NCBI RefSeq assembly: GCF_014472415.1
Contig: NZ_JACSZV010000002.1
Span: forward strand, 1-64,000
DNA from: Pseudomonas sp. N40(2020)
GTDB lineage: Bacteria; Pseudomonadota; Gammaproteobacteria; Pseudomonadales; Pseudomonadaceae
Direction: 5' to 3'
Length of the DNA stretch: 64,000 nucleotides
Notes under the pieces: generated by a model
The model's database searches: none
Seen by the model: the letters and a program-made list of their open reading frames with translations, nothing else
What the model was told of the DNA's origin: nothing
Program-made: the position numbers and the translations under genes
In this document: one piece after another, positions 35,848 to 44,307 of the stretch
Position numbering within the stretch: the stretch's first letter is position 1
Layout of the letters: the number at the start of each line of letters is the position of its first letter

Positions 35848-36237
35848 ATGCCTTACAAATGCTGGCGAATCCTGATCGCCGAAGACCAGCCTTATCTGCG
35901 TGTCAGAATCGAGAAGTCTCTCAAGGAACTGGGTTGCCGCAGGCTCACAACCGCGCAGTCCTTTCGGGAGCTGCTTGGCCTGACTCATTACTCGCACGAT
36001 CCTTTCGAAGGCTTTGAACTGATGATCATCAACGGCGAACTGTTGGCGGCTACGGGGATTGATCCGGTGCGATTTTTCCTCAGCAATCCGCAGATCCGCC
36101 ACGGTTTGATCCATGACGCACGTCGAGGGCAGCCGAAGGCGGAGACGATTTATGCCAGCCAGCAACGTCAATTGAACCTGATTCGCACGCCCGACCGGCA
36201 GTCCCTGGACGCCGTGCTGGTGTCTCTTAATGCTTAG
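35848..36237 (+). CDS. Receiver-like small protein lacking the phosphoacceptor Asp (1)
   Basis: 129-aa stand-alone receiver-like protein. ILIAEDQPY matches the start of a receiver with its acidic pair. Where the phosphoacceptor Asp should be, the sequence is LMIINGELLA, with Asn. No output domain follows. It shares a layout with the protein at 37630: DPFEGFELMIIN, then FFLSNPQIRHGLIH. The ATG at 35848 lacks a strong Shine-Dalgarno. I do not recognise a named family. It may be a phosphorylation-independent partner of the nearby kinases or regulators. Confidence 0.75.
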   Translation: MPYKCWRILIAEDQPYLRVRIEKSLKELGCRRLTTAQSFRELLGLTHYSHDPFEGFELMIINGELLAATGIDPVRFFLSNPQIRHGLIHDARRGQPKAETIYASQQRQLNLIRTPDRQSLDAVLVSLNA

Positions 36238-36250
36238 GAAAACTCCTACA
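36238..36250 (+). promoter_or_regulatory. GAAATTTCCTACA-type box (copy 8), upstream of second EAL regulator
   Basis: GAAAACTCCTACA begins at the base after the preceding stop codon. A second TTTCCTA at 36263-36269 runs into TAGAGT (36268-36273), a possible -10. Confidence 0.55.
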
Positions 36251-36330
36251 CATTTTTGGATCTTTCCTAGAGTGTTTAGTCCTCTGATTTTTGAAAATTG
36301 TCTTGCCCCTCAAGAGATGAGTCGATCGCC

Positions 36331-37539
36331 ATGCCTACTTTGCCGCTCCGTGTCCTGGTTCTAGAAGATCATACTTTCCAGCGTTCCGTCGCGGTGAGCA
36401 TGCTCCAGGCGTTGGGCTGCCAAGAGGTGTTCGAGGCCAGTGACGGCGCCCAGGCACTGGCGGTGCTGGAAGCAGTCGGGCAGGTGGATATTGCCCTGTG
36501 CGACTTGCAAATGGAGGGCATGGACGGTCTCGAGTTTTTGCAGCGGGTGGGCGCGTCGGGGCAGGTCAAGTCGGTCATCATCAGCAGCTCGTTGTCGGCG
36601 GATCTGTGTCGGGCGGTGCATCAAATGGTGACGCTGCTCGGACTGGAGTTGTTGGGCGATGTGGGTAAACCGCTGGATGCGCAGGTGTTGCATGATTTGT
36701 TGAAAAAGGCCCTTGCCAAACCGGTCAGCCAGCAGCCACCGATCAGCGCAAGCCCACTGGCCAGCGAAGACGCGGTGCGTGAGGCACTGGCGCAGCGGCA
36801 GTTAAAGGCCTGGTATCAACCCAAATTCAATCTGCAGACCGGCGAGGTCTGTGGTGTCGAAGTCCTGTGCCGCTGGCAGCACCCGACGAGGGGGATCATT
36901 CCGCCTGCGGTGTTCATGCCTGTGCTGGAGCGATGCGGCTTGCTCGACGAGTTGCTGTTTTGCCAAATAGATGAAGCGTTGACTTTGCAGACCAGTGCCA
37001 GGGCGCAAGGCTTTGTGTTGAACATCGCGTTCAATTTGCAGGCTTCTCAACTCGCCAACAGTGATCTGACGGCTGCCATCAGGCACATTCTGGTCAGTCA
37101 TGCGGCACCCGGTTCAAGTCTGACCTTCGAACTGACTGAAAGCGGCCTGCTGGAAGCGCCGGCTACCAGCCTGGAAAGTCTGGTGCGCTTGCGCATGATG
37201 GGCTGCCGCTTGTCCATTGATGATTTCGGTGCCGGGTTTTCCTCGTTGCAACGCTTGTGTCAACTGCCGTTCAACGAAATCAAACTCGATGCCGATTTCG
37301 TGCGCAACCTTGAGCACGAACCGCGCTGCCGTGCGGCAATCAGCAGCACCCTGGCGCTCGGCGAAACTCTCGGCATGGCCGTGGTGATCGAAGGAATTGA
37401 AACCGATGCACAGCGCCTTCAATTGCTGGGGTTGGGCTGTACGCAGGGGCAGGGGTACTGGTACGCGCGACCGATGGCCGGGGACGATTTTCTCGCCTGG
37501 CTGCATCGGCGCAATGATCGCGAGGTCTCGGATCAATGA
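36331..37539 (+). CDS. Receiver-EAL protein (RocR-like), set 2
   Basis: 402-aa paralogue of the protein at 26188. Here the receiver is complete: VLEDHTF, phosphoacceptor Asp in IALCDLQMEG, and Lys-Pro in DVGKPLD. The EAL domain carries GVEVLCRW (EVL form), FNLQASQL, FELTESGL, DDFGAGFSS, KLD and IEGIET, so c-di-GMP hydrolysis is likely. Start ATG 36331; an upstream in-frame TTG at 36298 is less likely. The two receiver-like genes without phosphoacceptor Asp flank it. Confidence 0.9.
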   Translation: MPTLPLRVLVLEDHTFQRSVAVSMLQALGCQEVFEASDGAQALAVLEAVGQVDIALCDLQMEGMDGLEFLQRVGASGQVKSVIISSSLSADLCRAVHQMVTLLGLELLGDVGKPLDAQVLHDLLKKALAKPVSQQPPISASPLASEDAVREALAQRQLKAWYQPKFNLQTGEVCGVEVLCRWQHPTRGIIPPAVFMPVLERCGLLDELLFCQIDEALTLQTSARAQGFVLNIAFNLQASQLANSDLTAAIRHILVSHAAPGSSLTFELTESGLLEAPATSLESLVRLRMMGCRLSIDDFGAGFSSLQRLCQLPFNEIKLDADFVRNLEHEPRCRAAISSTLALGETLGMAVVIEGIETDAQRLQLLGLGCTQGQGYWYARPMAGDDFLAWLHRRNDREVSDQ

Positions 37540-37551
37540 GCTTTTTTTTAG

Positions 37552-37564
37552 GAATAGTCCTACA
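37552..37564 (+). promoter_or_regulatory. GAAATTTCCTACA-type box (copy 9), upstream of second receiver-only gene
   Basis: GAATAGTCCTACA, within the larger palindrome AGGAATAGTCCT, with TAGTCT at 37586-37591 exactly 21 bases on; start codon 65 bp downstream. Confidence 0.55.
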
Positions 37565-37629
37565 GAGTCCGTTACGAAGCTTGCGTAGTCTTGCCGCTTC
37601 TCGAAATCGTAACCACCAGGAGATCGAGC

Positions 37630-38052
37630 ATGATCAATAAAGCCCTGCGTATCCTGATCGCCGACCCACAGCATTTCCACCGGCTGAAAATCGAGCGTCT
37701 GCTAAACGGCCTCGACTACTTTCGCGTGGCGCCGGTGCAGAGCCTCGCCGAGCTGCTGACGCTGGTGGACTATGGGTGTGAACCGTTCGATGTCGTGATC
37801 ATCAACGCCGAACTGGCAGCAGGCACGCTGGATTTGTTGGGTTTTCTTCTCGATAACCCACAGGTGCGTCATGCGTTGATCTACAACGAACCCTCGGCGC
37901 CGCTGCAAGTGGTTTCAGGCTTCGCGCAGGAAAACGTTCAGATCAATCATGCGGAGTTGCCCAGTGCGCAGGCGATCTGGCACTTGATGTCGATCGTCGA
38001 CGTTCCCCAGTTGCAGCAGCAACAGCCCGTGCAGCGCCGGGCTTACGCATAG
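37630..38052 (+). CDS. Receiver-like small protein lacking the phosphoacceptor Asp (2)
   Basis: 140 aa, ATG at 37630 with AGGAG upstream. It starts like a receiver (ILIADPQHF) but one acidic residue is Pro, and the phosphoacceptor position is Asn (DVVIINAELAAG). The segment EPFDVVIIN...LLDNPQVRHALIY parallels the protein at 35848, so the two are paralogues, each behind its own box. A Gln-rich tail (QLQQQQPVQ) follows. No output domain. It is 133 bp before the set 2 regulator. Confidence 0.78.
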   Translation: MINKALRILIADPQHFHRLKIERLLNGLDYFRVAPVQSLAELLTLVDYGCEPFDVVIINAELAAGTLDLLGFLLDNPQVRHALIYNEPSAPLQVVSGFAQENVQINHAELPSAQAIWHLMSIVDVPQLQQQQPVQRRAYA

Positions 38053-38185
38053 AAAAACGTTTATCGCAACTGTCAGACCTGACAGGTGCTTCATTTGCCG
38101 TTCCGTGTAACAGTCTCTGCGCAGCCACTGAGTCTGGATCAACCCATACCAGCGGTCATCGTTAACTGTTGCACCGGGAGTGCTC

Positions 38186-38812
38186 ATGAAGTCAGCGCTG
38201 ATCGTCGACGATCATCCAGTGGTGCGCGCCGCCATCCGCATCGTGCTGCAAGCCGAAGGGTTCAAGGAAATCTACGAAGCCGCCAATGGTAATGAGGTGC
38301 TGGCGTTGATCCGCGAGCACAAACCCCGTCTGGTGATACTCGACCTGCATTTGCCGGCACCTGATGGGCTGGATGTGCTGATGCGGGTAAGGGCCAACGA
38401 CCTTGACTGCCGAGTCCTGGTGTTCAGTTCCCATGACCCCTTGTTTTACCAGGAGCGCTGTTTGCGCGCCGGGGCAATGGGCTACGTGACCAAAACCAAT
38501 CAGTTGCAACAACTGCATAAGGCCATTCAAGCGGTGATGTCGGGTTACACCTATTTTTGCGCGCTGCCGGATAATGTCAGCGTGTTGAACGCAGTGCAGT
38601 CCACGGAAAAACAGATGATCGATCAACTCTCTGATCGCGAGCTGAGCATTTTCGTACAACTGGGGCAGGGCAAGGCCAACAAGGCGATTGCCGAGGACAT
38701 GCACCTTAGCCACAAGACCATCAGTACCTACAAAACCCGGTTGATGAAGAAGCTTGGGGTCTGTTCAGCGGTGCACTTGCGCGATTTCGCCAAGCGCAAT
38801 CATTTGATCTGA
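38186..38812 (+). CDS. NarL/BvgA-type response regulator, set 2 (RocA-like)
   Basis: 208 aa, the same length as its paralogue at 27529. The receiver has IVDDHPV, Asp in LVILDLHLP and Lys in YVTKTN. The helix-turn-helix reads [12 protein letters not shown]...[12 protein letters not shown], nearly the same recognition segment as set 1, so the two probably bind the same box. GGGAG lies six bases before the ATG at 38186. It lies 10 bp before its kinase gene. No clear box is seen directly upstream. Confidence 0.92.
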   Translation: MKSALIVDDHPVVRAAIRIVLQAEGFKEIYEAANGNEVLALIREHKPRLVILDLHLPAPDGLDVLMRVRANDLDCRVLVFSSHDPLFYQERCLRAGAMGYVTKTNQLQQLHKAIQAVMSGYTYFCALPDNVSVLNAVQSTEKQMIDQLSDRELSIFVQLGQGKANKAIAEDMHLSHKTISTYKTRLMKKLGVCSAVHLRDFAKRNHLI

Positions 38813-38822
38813 GCGAGCAAAC

Positions 38823-41800
38823 ATGAGCCTCGCAGGGCGGGTGTGCTGGGTGTGGCTGAGCCTTGTGGCCACCTGCGGGGCAACGGATGCGTCGCAAGTG
38901 CTGCAAGTGCTGACCCGCGCCGGGCCGGAGGATATTCAGGTTCGCCTGGACGAACCGGACCGCCAATGGTTGCGTCAACACGCAGTGTTGCGCATGGGCA
39001 TTTCCGGGCCGGATTACCCACCGTTCGAAATCACCCGCAATCAGCATGAGCTGGAAGGGCTCACGGCCGACTACGCTGATCTGCTCGCCCAGTTGCTCGG
39101 TCTCCGTATCGAAGTCCGGCGCTTTGCCGACCGTGATGCAGTCATGGCTGCGCTGAAACGCGGCGAGGTAGATTTGCTGGGCACGTCCAACAGTTTTGAG
39201 GCGGCCGACCCGGCATTCATTCTGTCCCGTGCCTATGCCGAGGATCAGCCGATGCTGGTGAGCCGCCTCGACGAAGCCTTGCCGTTGGACCTGGCAGGCA
39301 AGCGCGTCGCCATGGTCGAGGACTATCTGCCGCTGGCGAGTGTGCAGGCGTTCTACCCCGAGGCGAGCGTGCAACTTTACTCTTCGGCGATGGATGCGCT
39401 CGGCGCAGTGGCGTTCGGCACTGATGATTTTTATCTGGGCGACTTCATCAGTGCCAATTACTTGATCAACACCAATTATCGCAACGACCTGCAATTGGCC
39501 GGGCCGTCAGGGCTGGATGCCAATCCATTCGGCTTTGCGTTGTTGCGCAGCGATGTGCGCCTCAAGCGCATCATCGACAAGGCGTTGCTGGCCATTCCCA
39601 TGGAGCGTCGACAACGTATCGAGCAGCGCTGGAGTGCCGGTGTTGCCGATATGGCCGAACAGTCCCGGGTGCAACTCAGTGCCGCCGAGTTGCAATGGCT
39701 GGATCAACATCCTGTGGTGCGGGTCGGCGGCATTGGAGATTTCGCGCCACTGACTTTTTTTGATGCCGACGGCCGCTTCAGCGGACTTTCGGCGCAACTG
39801 CTGACCTTGATCAGCCAACGCAGCGGGCTGAATTTCGAGATCGTGCGCGGGGATTCGCTGGATCGTCAGATCGAGCAACTGAAGGCGGGTGAACTGGACG
39901 TGCTGCCGGTGGTGACGCCCAGCAGCGAACGTGAAACCGAACTGCAATTCACCCGGGCTTACCTGAACAATCCGTTTGTGCTGGTCAGTGCGTTAACGTC
40001 GCAGAGTCCGCGCAATCTGGATGATTTGGAGGGTAGACGCCTGGCGATTTATCGCGGCCATCCGTTGCGTGGTTATCTGCAGGAGCGCGTACCTCGATTG
40101 CGCTTCATCGAAGTCAAGAGCCCCGCCGAAGGTATGGAGTTGGTCGCCATGGGGCAGGCTGATGCCGCTGTGAGTTCGTTGGTGGTGGCCCGTTACCTGC
40201 TTGCCCGGCATTACCGCGAGCGTCTGCGCATCGCCAGCACCGTCGGCGATCAACCGGCCCGTATCGCGCTGGCCACAGCGCCGCAGGCGCTCATGCTGCA
40301 TTCGATCCTGAACAAGGCACTGCTGAGCATTGCCCCGCAACAGATGGACGAACTGGTTGAGCGCTGGAGTCATGATGTGGTGGTGGAGGACAGCTACTGG
40401 CTGCGTCATCGTCGCGAGATTTTCTTTGGCTTCGCCGGTGCGGCGGGCTTGCTGGTGCTGGCGCTGGGGTGGATCGGTTTTCAGCGTCGGCAGATCCGCC
40501 AGCGGCAGCAATGGTTGCAGCAATTGCAGCAGGCCAAAGAGGCTGCGGACGACGCCAATCGCGCCAAGACCACGTTTCTGGCAACCATGAGCCATGAAAT
40601 CCGCACACCGATGAACGCGCTGATCGGCATGCTCGAACTGGCCCTGAAACGAGCAGAAGAGGGGGTGACTGATCGCCTGGCGATTCAGGTCGCGTCCAAC
40701 GCCGGGCAACAACTGCTCGCCCTGATCGGCGACATTCTCGACATCGCGCGTATTGAAACCGGGCATTTGTCCCTCGCCCCGGAACGGGCGAACCTGCGTG
40801 AACTGGTGGTATCGGTCTGCCGGGTGTTCGAGGGGCTGGCGCGGCAGAAACGCTTGCTGTGGCACATCGAACTCGATGCGTACAGCGACGTCGATGTGTT
40901 GATTGACCCGACGCGCTTCAAGCAGGTGCTGTCGAATCTGCTGAGCAACGCGATCAAGTTCACCGAAAACGGCGAAGTGAGTCTGCGCCTTGGTGTGACG
41001 CCATTGTCGGCCGAGCGACTGGCCGTGAAAGTGGTTATCGAAGACAGCGGAATCGGCATCAGTGCGCAGGATCGGCAACGGCTGTTCAGTCCGTTCGTGC
41101 AGGCGAGCAATCACGCGCAATCGGTGCGCAGCGGTTCCGGACTGGGCCTGGTGATCAGTCGCAGTCTGTGCGAAATGATGGGCGGCGCGGTGCGCCTCGA
41201 CAGTGAGCCTGGCCGCGGGACGCAAGTTACAGTCAGTCTTGAGTTGCCTCTGCTGGACGCACTCGCACAAAAGCCTCCCACCGCTGAAACGTCGGGTGCG
41301 ACTGCGTGCTCACTGAGCGTTCTGGTGGTGGACGATCATCCGGTCAACCGTTTGTTGCTGTGCTGGCAGTTGAGTGAACTCGGGCATCGTACGGTCGACA
41401 CCGAGGACGGCCATTCAGGGCTGGAGCATTGGCGTGCGCAGCTGTTCGATGTGGTGATCACCGACTGCAACATGCCGCGACGCAATGGATATGAACTGGC
41501 ACGGACCATCCGTGACGAAGAGGTCGCGAGCGGCCGGCCACCCTGCCTGATCCTCGGGTTTACCGCCAATGCGCAGATCGAGGAGAAACGTCGCTGCCTC
41601 GACGCCGGCATGGATGAATGTCTGTTCAAACCGATTCGCCTGCATGATCTGCAGCAGGCATTGAATGGCGTGAGCCACTGCGAGAGTGATGTCGACTCGA
41701 ATGAACAAATTGCTCTGACAGAAATCGACCTGGGTACGCTAGAGCAGATGGCCGGCAATGATCAATCGATGATCGAGCGCTTGCGCGGAGAAGTGCTGAA

Positions 41801-42041
41801 CAGCCTGCATCTCGATCTGCAACGACTGGACAATCTGGGGCATGAGCATGACCGTGGAGGGCTGCGCGAGCTGGCTCATCACATCAAGGGTGGTGCGCAG
41901 ATGGTCGGTGCCGCGCGCGTGGTTTCGGCATGCGCAGACCTTGAACAGGCTTGCCGCGAGGCCGAAGCCGTCGCGGTGATCATGGCACTCAATCAATTGC
42001 GCGAGGCCATGCAAAGCCTCGCGCAACGTCTTCGAGCCTGA
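38823..42041 (+). CDS. BvgS-like hybrid sensor kinase, set 2 (RocS-like, no PAS)
   Basis: 1072 aa. Signal peptide, two SBP_bac_3 domains (about 45-280 and 285-525), one membrane segment (about 535-557, [20 protein letters not shown]), then directly a short coiled linker into HisKA (His591). HATPase ([23 protein letters not shown]), receiver (Asp881) and Hpt (His1019 in AHHIKGG) follow. Unlike its set 1 paralogue it has no PAS domain, which explains the 143-residue difference. All relay residues are intact. It ends 4 bp before the convergent dkgB stop. Confidence 0.93.
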   Translation: MSLAGRVCWVWLSLVATCGATDASQVLQVLTRAGPEDIQVRLDEPDRQWLRQHAVLRMGISGPDYPPFEITRNQHELEGLTADYADLLAQLLGLRIEVRRFADRDAVMAALKRGEVDLLGTSNSFEAADPAFILSRAYAEDQPMLVSRLDEALPLDLAGKRVAMVEDYLPLASVQAFYPEASVQLYSSAMDALGAVAFGTDDFYLGDFISANYLINTNYRNDLQLAGPSGLDANPFGFALLRSDVRLKRIIDKALLAIPMERRQRIEQRWSAGVADMAEQSRVQLSAAELQWLDQHPVVRVGGIGDFAPLTFFDADGRFSGLSAQLLTLISQRSGLNFEIVRGDSLDRQIEQLKAGELDVLPVVTPSSERETELQFTRAYLNNPFVLVSALTSQSPRNLDDLEGRRLAIYRGHPLRGYLQERVPRLRFIEVKSPAEGMELVAMGQADAAVSSLVVARYLLARHYRERLRIASTVGDQPARIALATAPQALMLHSILNKALLSIAPQQMDELVERWSHDVVVEDSYWLRHRREIFFGFAGAAGLLVLALGWIGFQRRQIRQRQQWLQQLQQAKEAADDANRAKTTFLATMSHEIRTPMNALIGMLELALKRAEEGVTDRLAIQVASNAGQQLLALIGDILDIARIETGHLSLAPERANLRELVVSVCRVFEGLARQKRLLWHIELDAYSDVDVLIDPTRFKQVLSNLLSNAIKFTENGEVSLRLGVTPLSAERLAVKVVIEDSGIGISAQDRQRLFSPFVQASNHAQSVRSGSGLGLVISRSLCEMMGGAVRLDSEPGRGTQVTVSLELPLLDALAQKPPTAETSGATACSLSVLVVDDHPVNRLLLCWQLSELGHRTVDTEDGHSGLEHWRAQLFDVVITDCNMPRRNGYELARTIRDEEVASGRPPCLILGFTANAQIEEKRRCLDAGMDECLFKPIRLHDLQQALNGVSHCESDVDSNEQIALTEIDLGTLEQMAGNDQSMIERLRGEVLNSLHLDLQRLDNLGHEHDRGGLRELAHHIKGGAQMVGAARVVSACADLEQACREAEAVAVIMALNQLREAMQSLAQRLRA

Positions 42042-42045
42042 GCCT

Positions 42046-42849
42046 TCAATCCCAGACGGGCGCAATGCCTTTCGGGCTGGTCAGACGATGGCCGCGATCC
42101 AGCGTGGCGATTTGCGCCATGTCGGCTTCGCTCAGCGTCAGTGCCGTGGCACCGAGGTTGCTTTGCAGGTTGGCGCGTTTGGTCGACGACGGGATCACCG
42201 CGTAACCCGATTGCACGGCCCAGGCGAGGGTGACTTGCGCCGGGGTGGCGTGCAGGCGTTGGGCGATCTGCTGGATCAGCGGATCCTTCAGCACTTCGCC
42301 GTAAGCCAGGGTCATGTACGAAGTGATCTGGATGCCCTGACTCTGGGCGAACTCGACCACTTTGCGATTTTGCAGGTACGGATGCAGCTCGATCTGGTTG
42401 GTCGCGATGTTGTCGGCGCCGACCGCAGCAATCGCTTGTTTCATCAGGTCGATGGTGAAATTGGAAACACCGATCTGTCGGGTCAGGCCCAGGCGTTTGG
42501 CTTCCAGCAGCGCGCCCATGAATATTTCGACCGGCACTTGGTCTTCCGGCGATGGCCAGTGGATGAGCGTCAGGTCGAGGTAGTCGGTCTGCAGTTTTTC
42601 CAGGCTTTCCCGGAGGCTGGCGATCAGGCGATCTTTGGCGAAGTTGGCGACCCAGATCTTGCTGGTGATGAACAGTTCTTCGCGAGGAATACCGCTGGCG
42701 GCGATGGCCGCGCCGACATCGGCTTCGTTTTCGTAAATCTGTGCGGTGTCGATGACCCGGTAGCCGAGCTCAAGGGCGGTGCTTACCGAATCGATGACCA
42801 CCTGGCCTTGCAAGCGAAACGTACCAAGACCGAAAGCGGGGACAGACAT
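42046..42849 (-). CDS. dkgB: Aldo/keto reductase, DkgB-like
   Basis: NADPH-dependent aldo/keto reductase of 267 aa, the same length as E. coli DkgB (2,5-diketo-D-gluconate/methylglyoxal reductase). The ATG at 42849 has GGAG upstream. Catalytic tetrad in order: Asp in VIDTAQIY, Tyr in QIYENE, Lys in ITSKIW, His in LIHWP. The C-terminus has [10 protein letters not shown], the NADP-binding loop. The substrate is not certain. Confidence 0.88.
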   Translation of the reverse strand: MSVPAFGLGTFRLQGQVVIDSVSTALELGYRVIDTAQIYENEADVGAAIAASGIPREELFITSKIWVANFAKDRLIASLRESLEKLQTDYLDLTLIHWPSPEDQVPVEIFMGALLEAKRLGLTRQIGVSNFTIDLMKQAIAAVGADNIATNQIELHPYLQNRKVVEFAQSQGIQITSYMTLAYGEVLKDPLIQQIAQRLHATPAQVTLAWAVQSGYAVIPSSTKRANLQSNLGATALTLSEADMAQIATLDRGHRLTSPKGIAPVWD

Positions 42850-42984
42850 TGAGGACTCCAGGGTTGCAGTGGGAATGGGCAGGAGTATCCGCGTCTGCAT
42901 CCGTGAGAAAAACCGTTGGTGTGGCAAAGCACTTTTGATCACAAGTCATGAATCTTTTGCGGGAATTGTGTTGTCTGGCCTGGC

Positions 42985-43086
42985 CTCTTCGCGGGCAAAC
43001 CCGCTCCCACAGGTTTCTCTGGTGTTCGCAAAATCTGAGTTCACTGGAGACCCCTGTGGGAGCCGGGCTTGCCCGCGATGGCGGCG
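42985..43086. repeat. REPIN-like palindrome
   Basis: GCGGGCAAACCCGCTCCCAC near 42991 and its imperfect inverted copy near 43052 (TGTGGGAGCCGGGCTTGCCC), a third REP family. It fills most of the 371-bp divergent gap between dkgB and the pirin gene (42850-43220); no promoter was recognised there. Confidence 0.8.
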
Positions 43087-43220
43087 CCTCGGTTTTGACT
43101 CTGTCCGCGGGCTCACTGTTCTTCAGATAGAACAATGAGGCCGGTTTTTGCCGTCTAGTGCATTAATCGTCATGGATTTAAGCTCAATCCATTGCGTGAC
43201 TTACCCAATTGGAGCCAACC

Positions 43221-44087
43221 ATGAAAAACATCATCGGTATCTACACCAGCCCGCGCGGCCATTGGGTCGGCGATGGTTTCCCGGTGCGGACGCTGTTTTC
43301 CTACGACAACCTGGGCAAACACATCAGCCCGTTCCTGCTGCTCGATCACGCAGGGCCTGCCGAATTCACCCCGACCACCGAGCGACGTGGCGTTGGTCAG
43401 CATCCACACCGTGGTTTCGAAACCGTGACGATTGTTTACGACGGTGAAGTGCAGCATCGCGACTCCACCGGCAGTGGCGGCACTATCGGCCCGGGCGATG
43501 TGCAATGGATGACGGCGGCTTCCGGGATCCTGCATGAGGAGTTCCACTCGGAAAACTTCGCCAAAACCGGCGGCAAACTGGAAATGGTTCAGCTGTGGGT
43601 CAACCTGCCGGCCAAGGACAAGATGGCCGAGCCGGGCTACCAGACCATTCTGGACAGCGACATCCCGAGCATCGCGCTCAAGAACGACGCCGGCAGCTTG
43701 CGTCTGATCGCCGGTGAGTTCGACGGTCACACGGGGCCGTCGCGCACCTTCACGCCAATCGATGTGTGGGATCTGCGCCTGAACGCTGGCAAGTTGCTGA
43801 CGCTGGATCTGCACGATGGCCGCAATACGGCGCTGGTAGTGCTTAAAGGCTCGGTGCAGATCAATGGACAGGAATCAGCGGAGCAAGGGCAACTGGTGTT
43901 GTTCGAACGCGATGGCCAGCAACTCACCCTCGAAGCTAGCCAGGATTCGGTGGTGTTGCTGCTCAGCGGCGAGCCGATCGACGAGCCAATCGTCGGTCAC
44001 GGCCCGTTCGTGATGAACACCGAGCAGGAAATCCATCAGGCCTTCGCCGACTTCCAGTCCGGGCGCTTTGGCCGGATGCACGGCTGA
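43221..44087 (+). CDS. Pirin family protein
   Basis: Bicupin of 288 aa; bacterial pirins include quercetin dioxygenases and metabolic regulators. The ATG at 43221 has GGAG upstream. The N-terminal cupin has the metal-ligand signature QHPHRGFETVTIV and ASGILHEE. The C-terminal cupin ends with GEPIDEPIVGHGPFVMN, typical of the family. Role here unknown. Confidence 0.9.
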   Translation: MKNIIGIYTSPRGHWVGDGFPVRTLFSYDNLGKHISPFLLLDHAGPAEFTPTTERRGVGQHPHRGFETVTIVYDGEVQHRDSTGSGGTIGPGDVQWMTAASGILHEEFHSENFAKTGGKLEMVQLWVNLPAKDKMAEPGYQTILDSDIPSIALKNDAGSLRLIAGEFDGHTGPSRTFTPIDVWDLRLNAGKLLTLDLHDGRNTALVVLKGSVQINGQESAEQGQLVLFERDGQQLTLEASQDSVVLLLSGEPIDEPIVGHGPFVMNTEQEIHQAFADFQSGRFGRMHG

Positions 44088-44096
44088 CACTCACCC

Positions 44097-44196
44097 TGTA
44101 GGAGCTGCCGCAGGCTCGGGCCGCGATCGGACGATCCTTTGATCTTGACCTTTAAAAATCAACGTCAAAAGATCGCAGCCTGCGGCAGCTCCTACA
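44097..44196. repeat. REPIN-like palindrome
   Basis: CTGTAGGAGCTGCCGCAGGC at one end and its inverted copy at the other, with AAAGATCG-type inner arms. Confidence 0.8.
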
Positions 44197-44307
44197 TTGG
44201 ATATTGCGGTGTTTTTTGGCGGGTGTTCGTTCTCTGAAATCAATTACTCCTACACTGTCCCCAATCTGTGCGATCTTCTCGCGATTGGCCCCCGTCGGAG
44301 TTGTTTG

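Noticed and set aside
38053..38185. Box upstream of the set 2 regulator
   Set aside because: No GAA-N3-TCYTAC match; the regulator may be read through from 37630 or have an unrelated promoter.
44247..44256. CTCCTACACT upstream of the MscS gene as a further regulatory box
   Set aside because: The GAA three bases upstream of TCCTACA is missing, and the position is next to a REPIN whose arms contain CTCCTACA.
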